NCBI GenBank assembly: GCA_050743385.1
Contig: JBOGFJ010000122.1
Span: 1-6,806, forward strand
Length of the DNA: 6,806 bases
Source: JACDBD01 sp050743385
GTDB lineage: Bacteria > Actinomycetota > Acidimicrobiia > IMCC26256 > JACDBD01
Reading direction: 5' to 3'
The position numbers were made by a program, and so were the translations under genes. Below, piece after piece: positions 1 through 5,727 of the stretch (position 1 is the first letter of the stretch; every line of letters starts with the position of its first letter). The notes beneath the pieces were generated by a model that saw nothing but the letters and a program-made list of their open reading frames with translations, had not been told where the DNA came from and ran no database searches.

Positions 1-360
1 GTACGACGCGGGATGGGCGAAGCGGCCGGCGACGAGCACGTCTTCGTCGGGAAACGAGATCGCCGCCCGCCGGTACAGCTCGCCGACCAGGGCCTCGAGA
101 TTGGCGCGGGCCTGCTTGCCCCGGCGGATCCCGCCCAGTCCCCACAGGATGCAGGGCGTACCGCCGATGCGCTCGAGCGAGCCGAACAGGAATCCGTGGA
201 GGTCGTCGTCGGCGCCCGTGACCGCGACCAGTGGGAACTGCTCGACGTGCTGGTCGAGCTGCTCCTCCCGCAGCGGCAGTCCCACGACAGTCAGCAGCTG
301 GCCGAGCTCGTCCAGCTCTGCCGGCTTCAGCGAGACGGAATCACGAGACTCGACGCCCAT
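1..360 (-). CDS. Uncharacterised protein, N-terminal 120 residues (possibly GNAT-like), cut by the left edge
   Basis: An open minus-strand frame starts at ATG 360 and runs off the left edge without a stop. It begins MGVESRDSVSLKPAELDEL. The first in-frame stop upstream (TGA at about 425) leaves no other ATG, GTG or TTG, which fixes the start, although no clear Shine-Dalgarno sequence precedes it. The visible part has an N-terminal helix, a segment reading LVAVTGADDDLHGFLFGSLE, a glycine-rich stretch (RIGGTPCILWGLGGIRRGK), a helix rich in Ala/Arg/Leu, then a motif around FPDEDVLVAGRFAHPASY. A beta strand followed by a 'GFLFGSLE' strand would suit an acyl-CoA N-acyltransferase (GNAT) fold, but the acetyl-CoA loop is not evident, so this is only a guess. 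It lies 86 bp downstream of the isomerase gene on the same strand and could be co-transcribed with it. That it is coding is fairly secure; its function is not. Confidence 0.7.
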   Translation of the reverse strand, partial: MGVESRDSVSLKPAELDELGQLLTVVGLPLREEQLDQHVEQFPLVAVTGADDDLHGFLFGSLERIGGTPCILWGLGGIRRGKQARANLEALVGELYRRAAISFPDEDVLVAGRFAHPASY

Positions 361-405
361 CGCCGCATCAATCTTGCCGACGCGCGACCCCTTCGGCCAG
401 TCGAG

Positions 406-421
406 TTGACCACGCGGTCAA
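406..421. repeat. Short perfect inverted repeat between two minus-strand genes
   Basis: TTGACC-N4-GGTCAA is a perfect 6-bp inverted repeat with a 4-base spacer. It lies in the 86-bp gap between the isomerase stop and the start of the left-edge gene. It could be an operator or a small RNA hairpin. There is no T-run, so it is not a standard intrinsic terminator. A 6-bp palindrome can arise by chance in a window this size. Confidence 0.4.
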
Positions 422-446
422 GCCGCGCTCGAGCCGCCAAATCGGG

Positions 447-833
447 CTAATCGGCCATGGGCCGGGCTCGGCCCGTGTCCCAGTAGGCCTTCAGCAGGGT
501 GATCTTGGCGTCGTCGTCGACCACGAAGGTGTCGATGGCGTCGAACGCCATCCCGCCGCCGCCCTCCACCTGGGCGTTGATCGTGAACACCATCGCGGCC
601 TCGTTCCCGCAGACCACGATGTCCTTGGGTTCGAGGACGATCCGCTCCGCCATGGTGTGGATCTGGTCCCAGAACGCCCTGATCCCCTCCTGGCCCTCGT
701 GGGGCGGCGCCCCCACCGGGTCGTGCCACACCGCGTCGGGGGCGAAGGTCGCCAGCAGGGCCTCGACGCTGTCCTGGCGATAGGCGTCGACGTAGGCGTC
801 GACGGTTGCGCGGACCTGCTCCGGTGTCGGCAT
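447..833 (-). CDS. ksi: Steroid delta-isomerase (ketosteroid isomerase) homologue, SnoaL/NTF2-like fold
   Basis: The gene encodes 128 residues from ATG 833 to TAG 447, the usual length of bacterial ketosteroid isomerases. From memory it follows the Comamonas testosteroni delta5-3-ketosteroid isomerase along its whole length. The N-terminus (MPTPEQVRATVDAYVDAY) matches, as do a DPVG motif at 38-41, a GNEAAMVFTI segment at 76-85 and an AIDTF segment at 99-103. The catalytic residues of that family (Tyr14, Asp38, Asp99) correspond here to Tyr14, Asp38 and Asp101. The family's known reaction is the shift of a steroid C5-C6 double bond to C4-C5 by proton transfer in the cytoplasm. That this protein acts on a steroid is inference, because related NTF2-like proteins have other substrates or none known. 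It is divergent from the NADH dehydrogenase gene across a 71-bp gap holding a CRP-like palindrome. A TAGAGT hexamer (846-841, minus strand) just before the ATG could be a -10 element of a nearly leaderless transcript. No other steroid-pathway gene is visible. Confidence 0.83.
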   Translation of the reverse strand: MPTPEQVRATVDAYVDAYRQDSVEALLATFAPDAVWHDPVGAPPHEGQEGIRAFWDQIHTMAERIVLEPKDIVVCGNEAAMVFTINAQVEGGGGMAFDAIDTFVVDDDAKITLLKAYWDTGRARPMAD

Positions 834-868
834 GGCGGGGACTCTACGCGCTTGAGCCCGCCCGCCTG

Positions 869-888
869 CTTGTGAGAAGATTCACAAG
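869..888. promoter_or_regulatory. CRP/FNR-family operator-like palindrome
   Basis: The sequence CTTGTGA-N6-TCACAAG is a perfect 7+7 bp inverted repeat with a 6-base centre (GAAGAT, 876-881). Its core TGTGA-N6-TCACA is the exact consensus bound by CRP proteins of enterobacteria and actinobacteria (for example Mycobacterium tuberculosis CRP). It lies between the divergent isomerase (ATG 833) and NADH dehydrogenase (ATG 905) genes and ends three bases before the Shine-Dalgarno sequence of the latter. A weak TTGAGC (852-857)-N18-GAAGAT (876-881) arrangement would put it over the -10 region of the rightward promoter, which would suit repression. For the leftward gene its centre (878.5) lies about 42-44 bases upstream of a start expected near 834-837, the class II activator position. 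The promoter assignments are inference; the palindrome is directly seen. Confidence 0.72.
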
Positions 889-904
889 GTCGGAGGGAGC
901 CGCG

Positions 905-2227
905 ATGAGGATCCTCGTGATCGGGGGCGGGTTCGTCGGCACCTATGCCGCCCTGCGCCTGGAGCGGCTCCTGCGCCACACGGGTCACGAGCTCGTGCTC
1001 GTCAACCCCGAGAACTTCCTCCAGTACCAGCCCTTCCTCCCCGAGGCGGCGTCGGGCAACATCGAGCCCCGCCACGTGGTCGTGCCGCTGCGCGAGGTGC
1101 TCGAGCGCGCCCGGCTCGTCGTCGGCGAGACCGAGACCATCGACCACGACGCCCGCCAGGCGTGGGTGCGCACCATCGGCGGCGAACCGCTCGACCTGCG
1201 CTACGACGCGCTCGTGCTCGCGCCTGGATCCGTATCACGCACGCTGCCGGTACCGGGGCTCGCCCAACGGGCCATCGGCTTCAAGACGGTCGCCGAGGCG
1301 ATCCACCTCCGCAACGTGGTGCTCGCCCGCCTCGAGGCGGCCGCCGACGCCGCCGACCCGGTGTGGCGCCAGGCGCTGCTCACCTTCGTGTTCGTGGGCG
1401 GCGGGTACGCCGGAGTGGAGGCGCTCGCCGAGCTCGAAGACCTCTCCCGCTCGGCGCTGCGCCGGTATCCCGAGCTCCACGACGCCCGCCCCCGCTGGGT
1501 GCTCGTCGAGGCGACCGACCGGATCCTGCCCGAGCTCGACGCCGGGCTCGCCCGCTACGCGCACGCGCTGCTCGCCCACCGCGGCGTCGAGATCCTGCTC
1601 GGGACCCGCCTCGACTCCGCCGCGGACGGCGTGATGCGGCTGTCGAACGGCGACGCCTTCCCGGCCCAGACACTCGTGTGGACCACCGGCGTGCGCCCGC
1701 CGCCGCTGGCCGCGAAATCGGGACTCCCGGTCGACGACCAGGGACGGGTCACCTGCGACGAGTACCTCCGGGTCTGCCGGAACGGCGAGCCCCTCGAGGG
1801 CGCGTGGGCCGCGGGGGACGGTGCCGCCGTGCCCGACCTCACCACGGGACGGCTGTGCCCGCCGACCGCCCAGCACGCCCTCCGGCAGGGTCGGCGCCTG
1901 GCCGACAACCTGGCGGCGACGATCGAGGGAGGCGAGCTCCGTCCGTTCCGCTACCGCAACCTCGGCCAGCTCGTGTCGCTCGGACGCTACAAGGGCGTCG
2001 CCCAGCTCCCCGGACGTATCCGCCTCCGGGGGTTCACCGCCTGGTGGGTGCACCGCACGTACCACCTGGCGATGATGCCGACGCTGAACCGGCGGGTGCG
2101 GATCGCCCTCGACTGGACGGTGACGATGCTCTTCCCCCGCGACATCACCGCCCTGGGCTCGTTGCAACGGCCGCGCGACGCCTTCGAGGCCGCCGCCGAA
2201 CCCGACCGGCGATCCCCCCCGCCCTGA
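905..2227 (+). CDS. ndh: Type II NADH dehydrogenase-like FAD-dependent oxidoreductase
   Basis: The protein has 440 residues, the normal size for NDH-2 enzymes, which pass electrons from NADH through FAD to membrane quinone without pumping protons. The FAD-binding Rossmann motif GGGFVG is at residues 7-12, and FLQYQPFLPEAASG, typical of NDH-2, is at 38-51. A second Rossmann motif for NADH, GGGYAG, is at 165-170. TTGVRPPP at 260-267 and AWAAGDGAAVPD at 300-311 form the second FAD-contacting part. The region near TAQHALRQG (321-329) corresponds to the quinone-side segment of the family. The aromatic and basic C-terminal part (about 377-412) suits peripheral attachment to the inner face of the membrane. 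The start at ATG 905 is chosen because GGAGGGAG lies five bases before it and the Rossmann strand MRILVIGGG begins at once. The frame is open back to 806, but that extension overlaps the operator and the divergent promoter region. A related ferredoxin or other quinone oxidoreductase of the same fold cannot be excluded. Confidence 0.87.
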   Translation: MRILVIGGGFVGTYAALRLERLLRHTGHELVLVNPENFLQYQPFLPEAASGNIEPRHVVVPLREVLERARLVVGETETIDHDARQAWVRTIGGEPLDLRYDALVLAPGSVSRTLPVPGLAQRAIGFKTVAEAIHLRNVVLARLEAAADAADPVWRQALLTFVFVGGGYAGVEALAELEDLSRSALRRYPELHDARPRWVLVEATDRILPELDAGLARYAHALLAHRGVEILLGTRLDSAADGVMRLSNGDAFPAQTLVWTTGVRPPPLAAKSGLPVDDQGRVTCDEYLRVCRNGEPLEGAWAAGDGAAVPDLTTGRLCPPTAQHALRQGRRLADNLAATIEGGELRPFRYRNLGQLVSLGRYKGVAQLPGRIRLRGFTAWWVHRTYHLAMMPTLNRRVRIALDWTVTMLFPRDITALGSLQRPRDAFEAAAEPDRRSPPP

Positions 2228-2262
2228 GTTCAGATCCGGCGCACTCCCGCCGATACGCGGGT

Positions 2263-3711
2263 GTGCAGGTCGAGACCGCGCCGGCGAACCATCCACCCAC
2301 GCCTACGCCCGCGACGCCCGGAAGCCCCCCGCCCAAGACCGAGCGGGATCCCTGGCCGATCGTGGTGCTCGCGCTCGCCCTCGCCGTCATCGTCCTCAAC
2401 GCCGCCCGCAGCCCTTTCGACAGCGACACGTGGTGGCACCTCCGCAGCGGCGAGCTGATCCTCGACCGCGGATCTCTCCCCAGCGAGGACCCGTTCGCCT
2501 GGACCGCGGCCGGAGACCCCTGGCGCATCAACTCGTGGTTGTTCGACGTTCTGGCCGCGGCCTCCCGGAGCGTCGCCGGGACCGGTCCTCTGATCGCGCT
2601 CACACTCCTCGCCGCGGCGGGGTTCGGCGTCGCGTGCTATCTCCTCGCCCGGCGAGCTGGCGCGCGGCCCTGGCCCTCGGTCGCCGTTGCGACCACGTTC
2701 ACCGTCCTCCTCACGCGCGACGTTGCGGAACGGCCTCAGATCATCAGCTACCTGCTCTTCGCGGTAGCGCTCGTCGTCGCTCCACGAGCGCTCGCGGGTT
2801 CGAATCGCGCACTCGCCGCGCTCGCAGTGCTCATCGCGCTCTGGGCGAATCTGCACTTCGCGTTCATCGCCGGCGTGCTCGTGGTAATGCTGCTCGCCGG
2901 GGCGGCGGCGATCCAGGAGCATCGGTTCCGGCGCGCGGCTGTCGTGGGTGCAACCTGCATCGTCGCCGGACTACTGACGCCTTTCGGCCTCGGCGCATAC
3001 CGTGCTGCCTTCCAAACGCGCGGCACGTCAGATCTCATCAACGAATGGCAGAGCGTAACCCTTACGCAGCCACGCGACGTCTTCCTCGTCGTCGTCGTCT
3101 TGCTGACCGGCGTCTCGATGTGGCGTACAGGCCGCTGGCGACATCTCGCATACGTGCTCCCCGTCGCTGTGTTCGGGGCGCTGACGCTGGATGCCATCCG
3201 TAACGCCTCGTTCCTGTTCTTGGTAGCCGCGGGGGAGCTCGCGCTCGGCTGCTCGGCTTTGCCGCTGCGGCGCGTCCGAGAATGGCCCCGTCTGCGCCGC
3301 ATGGCACTCGTGCACGGGCTCGTGCTCGGGCTCACCATCATGGTCGTCGTCGGCCTCCCCGCCCTCGGCAACGCTCGCCCCACCGCCGGCGACACCTATC
3401 CGATCAGGGCGACGGCAGCGATCCCCGACGGCTGTCGCGTACTCAACGAGTACATATGGGGTGGGTACATCACCGATATGCGCTGGCCGGATGTGCTCGT
3501 GTCGCAGGATGGCCGCAACGGGAACGAGCAGGGGCTGGCGCGTCAGCGGAGTGCCCTCCTCGGAGAACCCGGCGCTCTCGAGTGGATCGACCGGAACGAC
3601 GTCGACTGCGTCGTCGCGAAGCGTGATCGTCCGCTCCTTGCGCGTCTTCGCGCGGAGGGCTGGCGGCAGACGGCAACCGATCCCACCGGAGTTCTCCTCG
3701 TTCGACCCTGA
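2263..3711 (+). CDS. Uncharacterised GT-C-like multi-pass membrane protein with soluble C-terminal domain
   Basis: GTG 2263 opens a 482-residue protein (VQVETAPANH...), 35 bp after the NADH dehydrogenase stop, so probably in the same transcript. No Shine-Dalgarno sequence is clear. Upstream the frame stays open only because it shadows the previous gene. The layout is: a Pro/Thr-rich N-tail (about 7-24), a first membrane helix (about 33-48), then an outer-loop motif SPFDSDTWWHLRSGE (50-64) and a DPFAWT motif. Several membrane helices follow, with RPQIISYLLF from 157 and WANLHF at 194-199. After the last helix comes a soluble domain from about 380 to the end, including NEYIWGGYITD and SQDGRNGNEQ. 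The acidic residues (Asp53, Asp55) in the first loop, the WANLH helix and the trailing GGY/DGR domain are recurrent in uncharacterised membrane proteins resembling GT-C glycosyltransferases, which use lipid-linked sugars. I infer a role in extracytoplasmic glycan or lipid modification, but no substrate can be named. Codon third positions look less GC-rich than in its neighbours. Confidence 0.75.
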   Translation: MQVETAPANHPPTPTPATPGSPPPKTERDPWPIVVLALALAVIVLNAARSPFDSDTWWHLRSGELILDRGSLPSEDPFAWTAAGDPWRINSWLFDVLAAASRSVAGTGPLIALTLLAAAGFGVACYLLARRAGARPWPSVAVATTFTVLLTRDVAERPQIISYLLFAVALVVAPRALAGSNRALAALAVLIALWANLHFAFIAGVLVVMLLAGAAAIQEHRFRRAAVVGATCIVAGLLTPFGLGAYRAAFQTRGTSDLINEWQSVTLTQPRDVFLVVVVLLTGVSMWRTGRWRHLAYVLPVAVFGALTLDAIRNASFLFLVAAGELALGCSALPLRRVREWPRLRRMALVHGLVLGLTIMVVVGLPALGNARPTAGDTYPIRATAAIPDGCRVLNEYIWGGYITDMRWPDVLVSQDGRNGNEQGLARQRSALLGEPGALEWIDRNDVDCVVAKRDRPLLARLRAEGWRQTATDPTGVLLVRP

Positions 3712-3718
3712 TCCTGCG

Positions 3719-4534
3719 CTAGTCGATGACGACCTGGTCTGCCCCCGGTTCGGCGCGTGGGAACTTCGGATCGAGTGTCCGAAGCACCGCGGTCAGGATG
3801 GTGGCGACGGCGATGTCGCGGGCCCATTTGTGGTCGGCCGGCACGACGTACCACGGCGCCCAGTCGGTCGAGGTTTCGGTGATGGCACGCTCGTACGCGG
3901 CCAGGTAGTCGTCCCACCGGCGCCGTGCGTCGAGGTCGCTGGCCTTGAACTTCCACCGCTTCCTGGGATCGTCGAGGCGGGCCTGCAATCGCTCGCGCTG
4001 CTCGCCGCGCGACAGATGGAGGAATACCTTCACGACGGTCGTGCCCTCGTCGACGAGCATGCGCTCGAACTCTCGGAGGTGTCGGTAACGGAGGTCGCAC
4101 TGCTCTTGGTCGGCCGCTCCGATGAGCAGGGCCGCGACGACATCCTCGTAATGCGACCGGTTGAACACCCCCAGCTGACCTCGTGCCGGGCATTGCGCAT
4201 GGACCCGCCAGAGGTAGTCGTGATCGAGCTCGTTGTCGTCGGGCGCCTTGAACGACGCCACCCGCAGCCCCTGCGGGTCGATGCTCGTCAGTACATGTCT
4301 GATCGCGCCGTCCTTCCCCGACCCGTCCATCCCCTGGAGCACGAGGAGCACGCTCCGCGTCGCCTCCGCCCACAGGCGGTCGTGCAGCTCGTCGAGCTCG
4401 GCGAGCAGCGGCAGAAGGGCAGCCCGGCCGGCCTGCTTGCCGGAGTAACCGAGCCGCTCGTCGGGGTCGCGGCCGGCGAGGTCGGCGTGCTTGCCCGGCT
4501 CGACCCGGAACCGATCGACGAGCGAAGCTGCCAT
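3719..4534 (-). CDS. ppk2: Polyphosphate kinase 2 (PPK2) family protein
   Basis: The protein has 271 residues, from ATG 4534 to TAG 3719. PPK2 enzymes transfer phosphate between inorganic polyphosphate and nucleotides in the cytoplasm. The P-loop is GMDGSGKD at residues 68-75, followed by IRHVLTSIDPQGLRVASFKAP. FNRSHYEDV at 124-132 is the Walker B and Arg/Tyr-rich motif of the family. RGEQRERLQARLDDPRKRWKF (177-197) is the arginine-rich lid, and WAPWYVVPADHKWARD (225-240) the conserved C-terminal motif. All key residues are present and the single domain has full length. The size and motif wording resemble the short class III enzymes that phosphorylate AMP and ADP from polyphosphate, but the class is inference. 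Start and stop of this gene and the preceding hydrolase share one base (TGATG), so it is probably translated by coupling. It converges on the membrane protein gene with a 7-bp gap and no room for a separate terminator. Confidence 0.93.
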   Translation of the reverse strand: MAASLVDRFRVEPGKHADLAGRDPDERLGYSGKQAGRAALLPLLAELDELHDRLWAEATRSVLLVLQGMDGSGKDGAIRHVLTSIDPQGLRVASFKAPDDNELDHDYLWRVHAQCPARGQLGVFNRSHYEDVVAALLIGAADQEQCDLRYRHLREFERMLVDEGTTVVKVFLHLSRGEQRERLQARLDDPRKRWKFKASDLDARRRWDDYLAAYERAITETSTDWAPWYVVPADHKWARDIAVATILTAVLRTLDPKFPRAEPGADQVVID

Positions 4535-5316
4535 CAGTACCGCAGCTCCGCCAGCACGGCGTAGTGGTCGGACGGATGGATGCCGTCGACGGGCTCGACG
4601 CCCTCGACTGCGGCGCCGACGACGTGCCCGGCGCCCCGGGCCTTGGGCCAGCCGACGAAGACGTAGTCGATCCGCCGGTCGGGCTCGAGGTCGCACGCCG
4701 CGAACGGGTTGGCGTTCGACCACGTGTACCCCGGCCCCTCCCCCGCGACCTCCCAGGCGTCGTGAAAGACGAGCCGGGGCACCGGGACCGGTGCGCGACC
4801 GGTGAGCATGCGGATCTCGTCGGCGAGTGGATCGGCGTTGAAGTCGCCGCCCATGATCGCCGGAAACGTCCGACTATCACTCTCGGCCACCATCTCCGCC
4901 AGGGCGCGCACCTGGAGCTGACGGACGTCGCTCTGGTCGAAGCGCCAGTTGAGGTGGGTCGTGTAGACCTCGAAGCCACCGCGCGGGCCCTCGATCTCGG
5001 CCTTGAGCGCGAGCCGGAGCTCGTCGACGTCGGGCAGGCTCGGCAGCGCGCGCGCCTCCATGCTCACGATCGGCCAGCGCGACAACACCGCGAGGCCGAA
5101 CGCGAGGTTTCCGTCGTCGAAGCCGGGCGCGAAGACATGCTCGTACCCGAGCTCGGCGGCGAGGATCGCGGCCTGATTCACTCCATCGACCTCCGCCCAC
5201 ACTTCCTGGAGCGCGAGGACGTCGGCATCGATGCGACGCAAGGTGGCCGTGATCGCGGGCTGGCGCGCCTCCCACGGTCCAAATCGCCACCAAAGGTTCC
5301 AAGTGAGCACGCGCAT
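4534..5316 (-). CDS. Endonuclease/exonuclease/phosphatase (EEP) family hydrolase
   Basis: From ATG 5316 this is a 260-residue single-domain protein of the DNase I/exonuclease III/phosphatase superfamily, metal-dependent phosphodiesterases or phosphatases. The full set of active-site motifs is visible: Asn7 in TWNLWW, Glu38 in LALQEVW, His121 in TTHLNW, Asp158 and Asn160 in GGDFNAD, Asp217 in RIDYVF, and Asp250-His251 in HPSDHYAVL. No signal peptide is seen, so a cytoplasmic enzyme is expected. The substrate cannot be read from sequence; nucleic acids, phosphoinositides, nucleotides and other phosphoesters are all used in this superfamily. ATG 5316 is preferred because the first beta strand (RVLTWNLWW) starts there. 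A GTG at 5352 would add 12 residues (MQTRPRELIDTR) that look unlike the family and would fall within an inverted repeat. The gene is the first of a two-gene operon with ppk2, suggesting related phosphate chemistry, but this is inference. Confidence 0.88.
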   Translation of the reverse strand: MRVLTWNLWWRFGPWEARQPAITATLRRIDADVLALQEVWAEVDGVNQAAILAAELGYEHVFAPGFDDGNLAFGLAVLSRWPIVSMEARALPSLPDVDELRLALKAEIEGPRGGFEVYTTHLNWRFDQSDVRQLQVRALAEMVAESDSRTFPAIMGGDFNADPLADEIRMLTGRAPVPVPRLVFHDAWEVAGEGPGYTWSNANPFAACDLEPDRRIDYVFVGWPKARGAGHVVGAAVEGVEPVDGIHPSDHYAVLAELRY

Positions 5317-5344
5317 GCGGGTGTCGATGAGCTCGCGTGGTCGC

Positions 5345-5370
5345 GTCTGCACGTCGTGATGATTGCAGAC
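5345..5370. repeat. Inverted repeat GTCTGCA-N12-TGCAGAC in the divergent intergenic region
   Basis: A perfect 7-bp inverted repeat with a 12-base spacer lies 29 bases upstream of the preferred hydrolase start and about 108 bases before the first pilin gene. The half-site core CTGCA/TGCAG is shared with the second inverted repeat at 5439-5459. The 8-mer TTGCAGAC (5363-5370) occurs again inside the pilin gene at 5502-5509. This looks like a dyad operator or a weak hairpin. The 161-bp region 5317-5477 holds no credible gene apart from the possible hydrolase start at 5352. Confidence 0.45.
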
Positions 5371-5438
5371 CTGCGCGCGTTCACGTTCGGCGCGAATTTC
5401 CTCTCAAGATTCTCGCGCCCAGTGGCCGATAACGCGGC

Positions 5439-5459
5439 TACTGCACGAGCGGTGCAGTA
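5439..5459. promoter_or_regulatory. Inverted repeat TACTGCAC-N5-GTGCAGTA just before the first pilin RBS
   Basis: A perfect 8-bp inverted repeat with a 5-base spacer (GAGCG) ends seven bases before the AAGGAG ribosome binding site of the first pilin gene. On DNA it would be a good binding site for a dimeric repressor. On RNA it would be an 8-bp hairpin abutting the ribosome binding site, or a 5'-end stabiliser. Its CTGCA/TGCAG core repeats that of the dyad at 5345-5370. Which role applies depends on the transcription start, which cannot be placed from sequence. Confidence 0.5.
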
Positions 5460-5477
5460 CTCGAAGAAGGAGAGCAA

Positions 5478-5654
5478 ATGATCACGCGACTCTACGTCTG
5501 GTTGCAGACGCTGCGTGACGAGGAGCGGGGTGCATCCGCCGTCGAGTACGGCATGCTCGTCGCGCTGATCGCAGCCGTCATCGTCGGCACCGTCGTCCTG
5601 CTCGGACCGCTGGTGAAGGCCGGCTTCCAGAGCATCGTCGAAGCGCTCGACTGA
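5478..5654 (+). CDS. flp: Flp-type (type IVc) major prepilin
   Basis: This is a 58-residue prepilin and the likely main subunit of a Tad pilus. An 18-residue leader with mixed charge (MITRLYVWLQTLRDEERG) precedes the processing site RG|ASAVEY. Cleavage after Gly18 would leave a mature pilin with Glu at +5 and Tyr at +6, the hallmark of Flp pilins. One hydrophobic helix (about 26-46) follows, then a short tail (KAGFQSIVEALD). A strong ribosome binding site, AAGGAG (5467-5472), sits five bases before ATG 5478, the best in the window and in keeping with high expression. An inverted repeat lies directly upstream, and a 10-bp hairpin lies between this gene and the second pilin gene. Cleavage requires a TadV-type prepilin peptidase, not present in the window. 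Confidence 0.92.
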   Translation: MITRLYVWLQTLRDEERGASAVEYGMLVALIAAVIVGTVVLLGPLVKAGFQSIVEALD

Positions 5655-5671
5655 CCAAGGACATGCGGCGG

Positions 5672-5701
5672 GCCGGCAGCCTCGATCACGGGGCTGCCGG
5701 C
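5672..5701 (+). terminator. Strong intercistronic hairpin (attenuator or mRNA stabiliser)
   Basis: GCCGGCAGCC-N10-GGCTGCCGGC is a perfect, GC-rich 10-bp stem with a 10-base loop. It starts 17 bases after the first pilin stop and ends 26 bases before the second pilin start. No run of T follows, so it is not a classical intrinsic terminator. It could be a partial terminator of the U-poor kind, or a 3' stabilising stem-loop that raises the level of the upstream pilin message. Either would raise the first pilin over the downstream minor components. The stem is seen; its function is inferred. Confidence 0.6.
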
Positions 5702-5727
5702 TGCGCTGCCTTCGACGAGGTCGTGCG

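Noticed and set aside
806..904. N-terminal extension of the NADH dehydrogenase to ATG 806
   Set aside because: It would overlap the isomerase start and the CRP-like palindrome, lacks a ribosome binding site and puts 33 unrelated residues before the Rossmann strand.
1162..2262. Long open stretch in frame with and upstream of the membrane-protein gene
   Set aside because: It overlaps the whole NADH dehydrogenase gene in another frame, and its translation is Arg/Pro/Ala-rich without motifs. It is a GC-driven shadow; the real start is about GTG 2263.
1235..2296. 353-codon minus-strand open frame
   Set aside because: It is antisense to the clearly coding NADH dehydrogenase gene, with no recognisable domain and a composition typical of high-GC shadow frames.
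3088..3099. Run of four GTC triplets
   Set aside because: It simply encodes four valines in a membrane helix, so it is not treated as a functional repeat.
3712..3718. Possible bidirectional terminator between the convergent genes
   Set aside because: The gap is only seven bases and no stem-loop is visible there.
3461..4564. 367-codon plus-strand open frame
   Set aside because: It runs antisense to ppk2 and across the end of the membrane-protein gene; its sequence is the mirror of the coding strand.
3543..4979. 478-codon minus-strand open frame
   Set aside because: It overlaps both ppk2 and the EEP hydrolase in a different frame. Those two have complete catalytic motifs, while this translation is Arg-rich and motif-free.
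5317..5352. GTG 5352 as start of the EEP hydrolase
   Set aside because: It is possible, but the added residues do not resemble the family and the codon lies in an inverted repeat. ATG 5316 begins directly at the first beta strand.
5428..5433. GATAAC as a -10 element for the pilus operon
   Set aside because: No convincing -35 partner is found at the right distance, and the hexamer is too weak to call a promoter in high-GC DNA.
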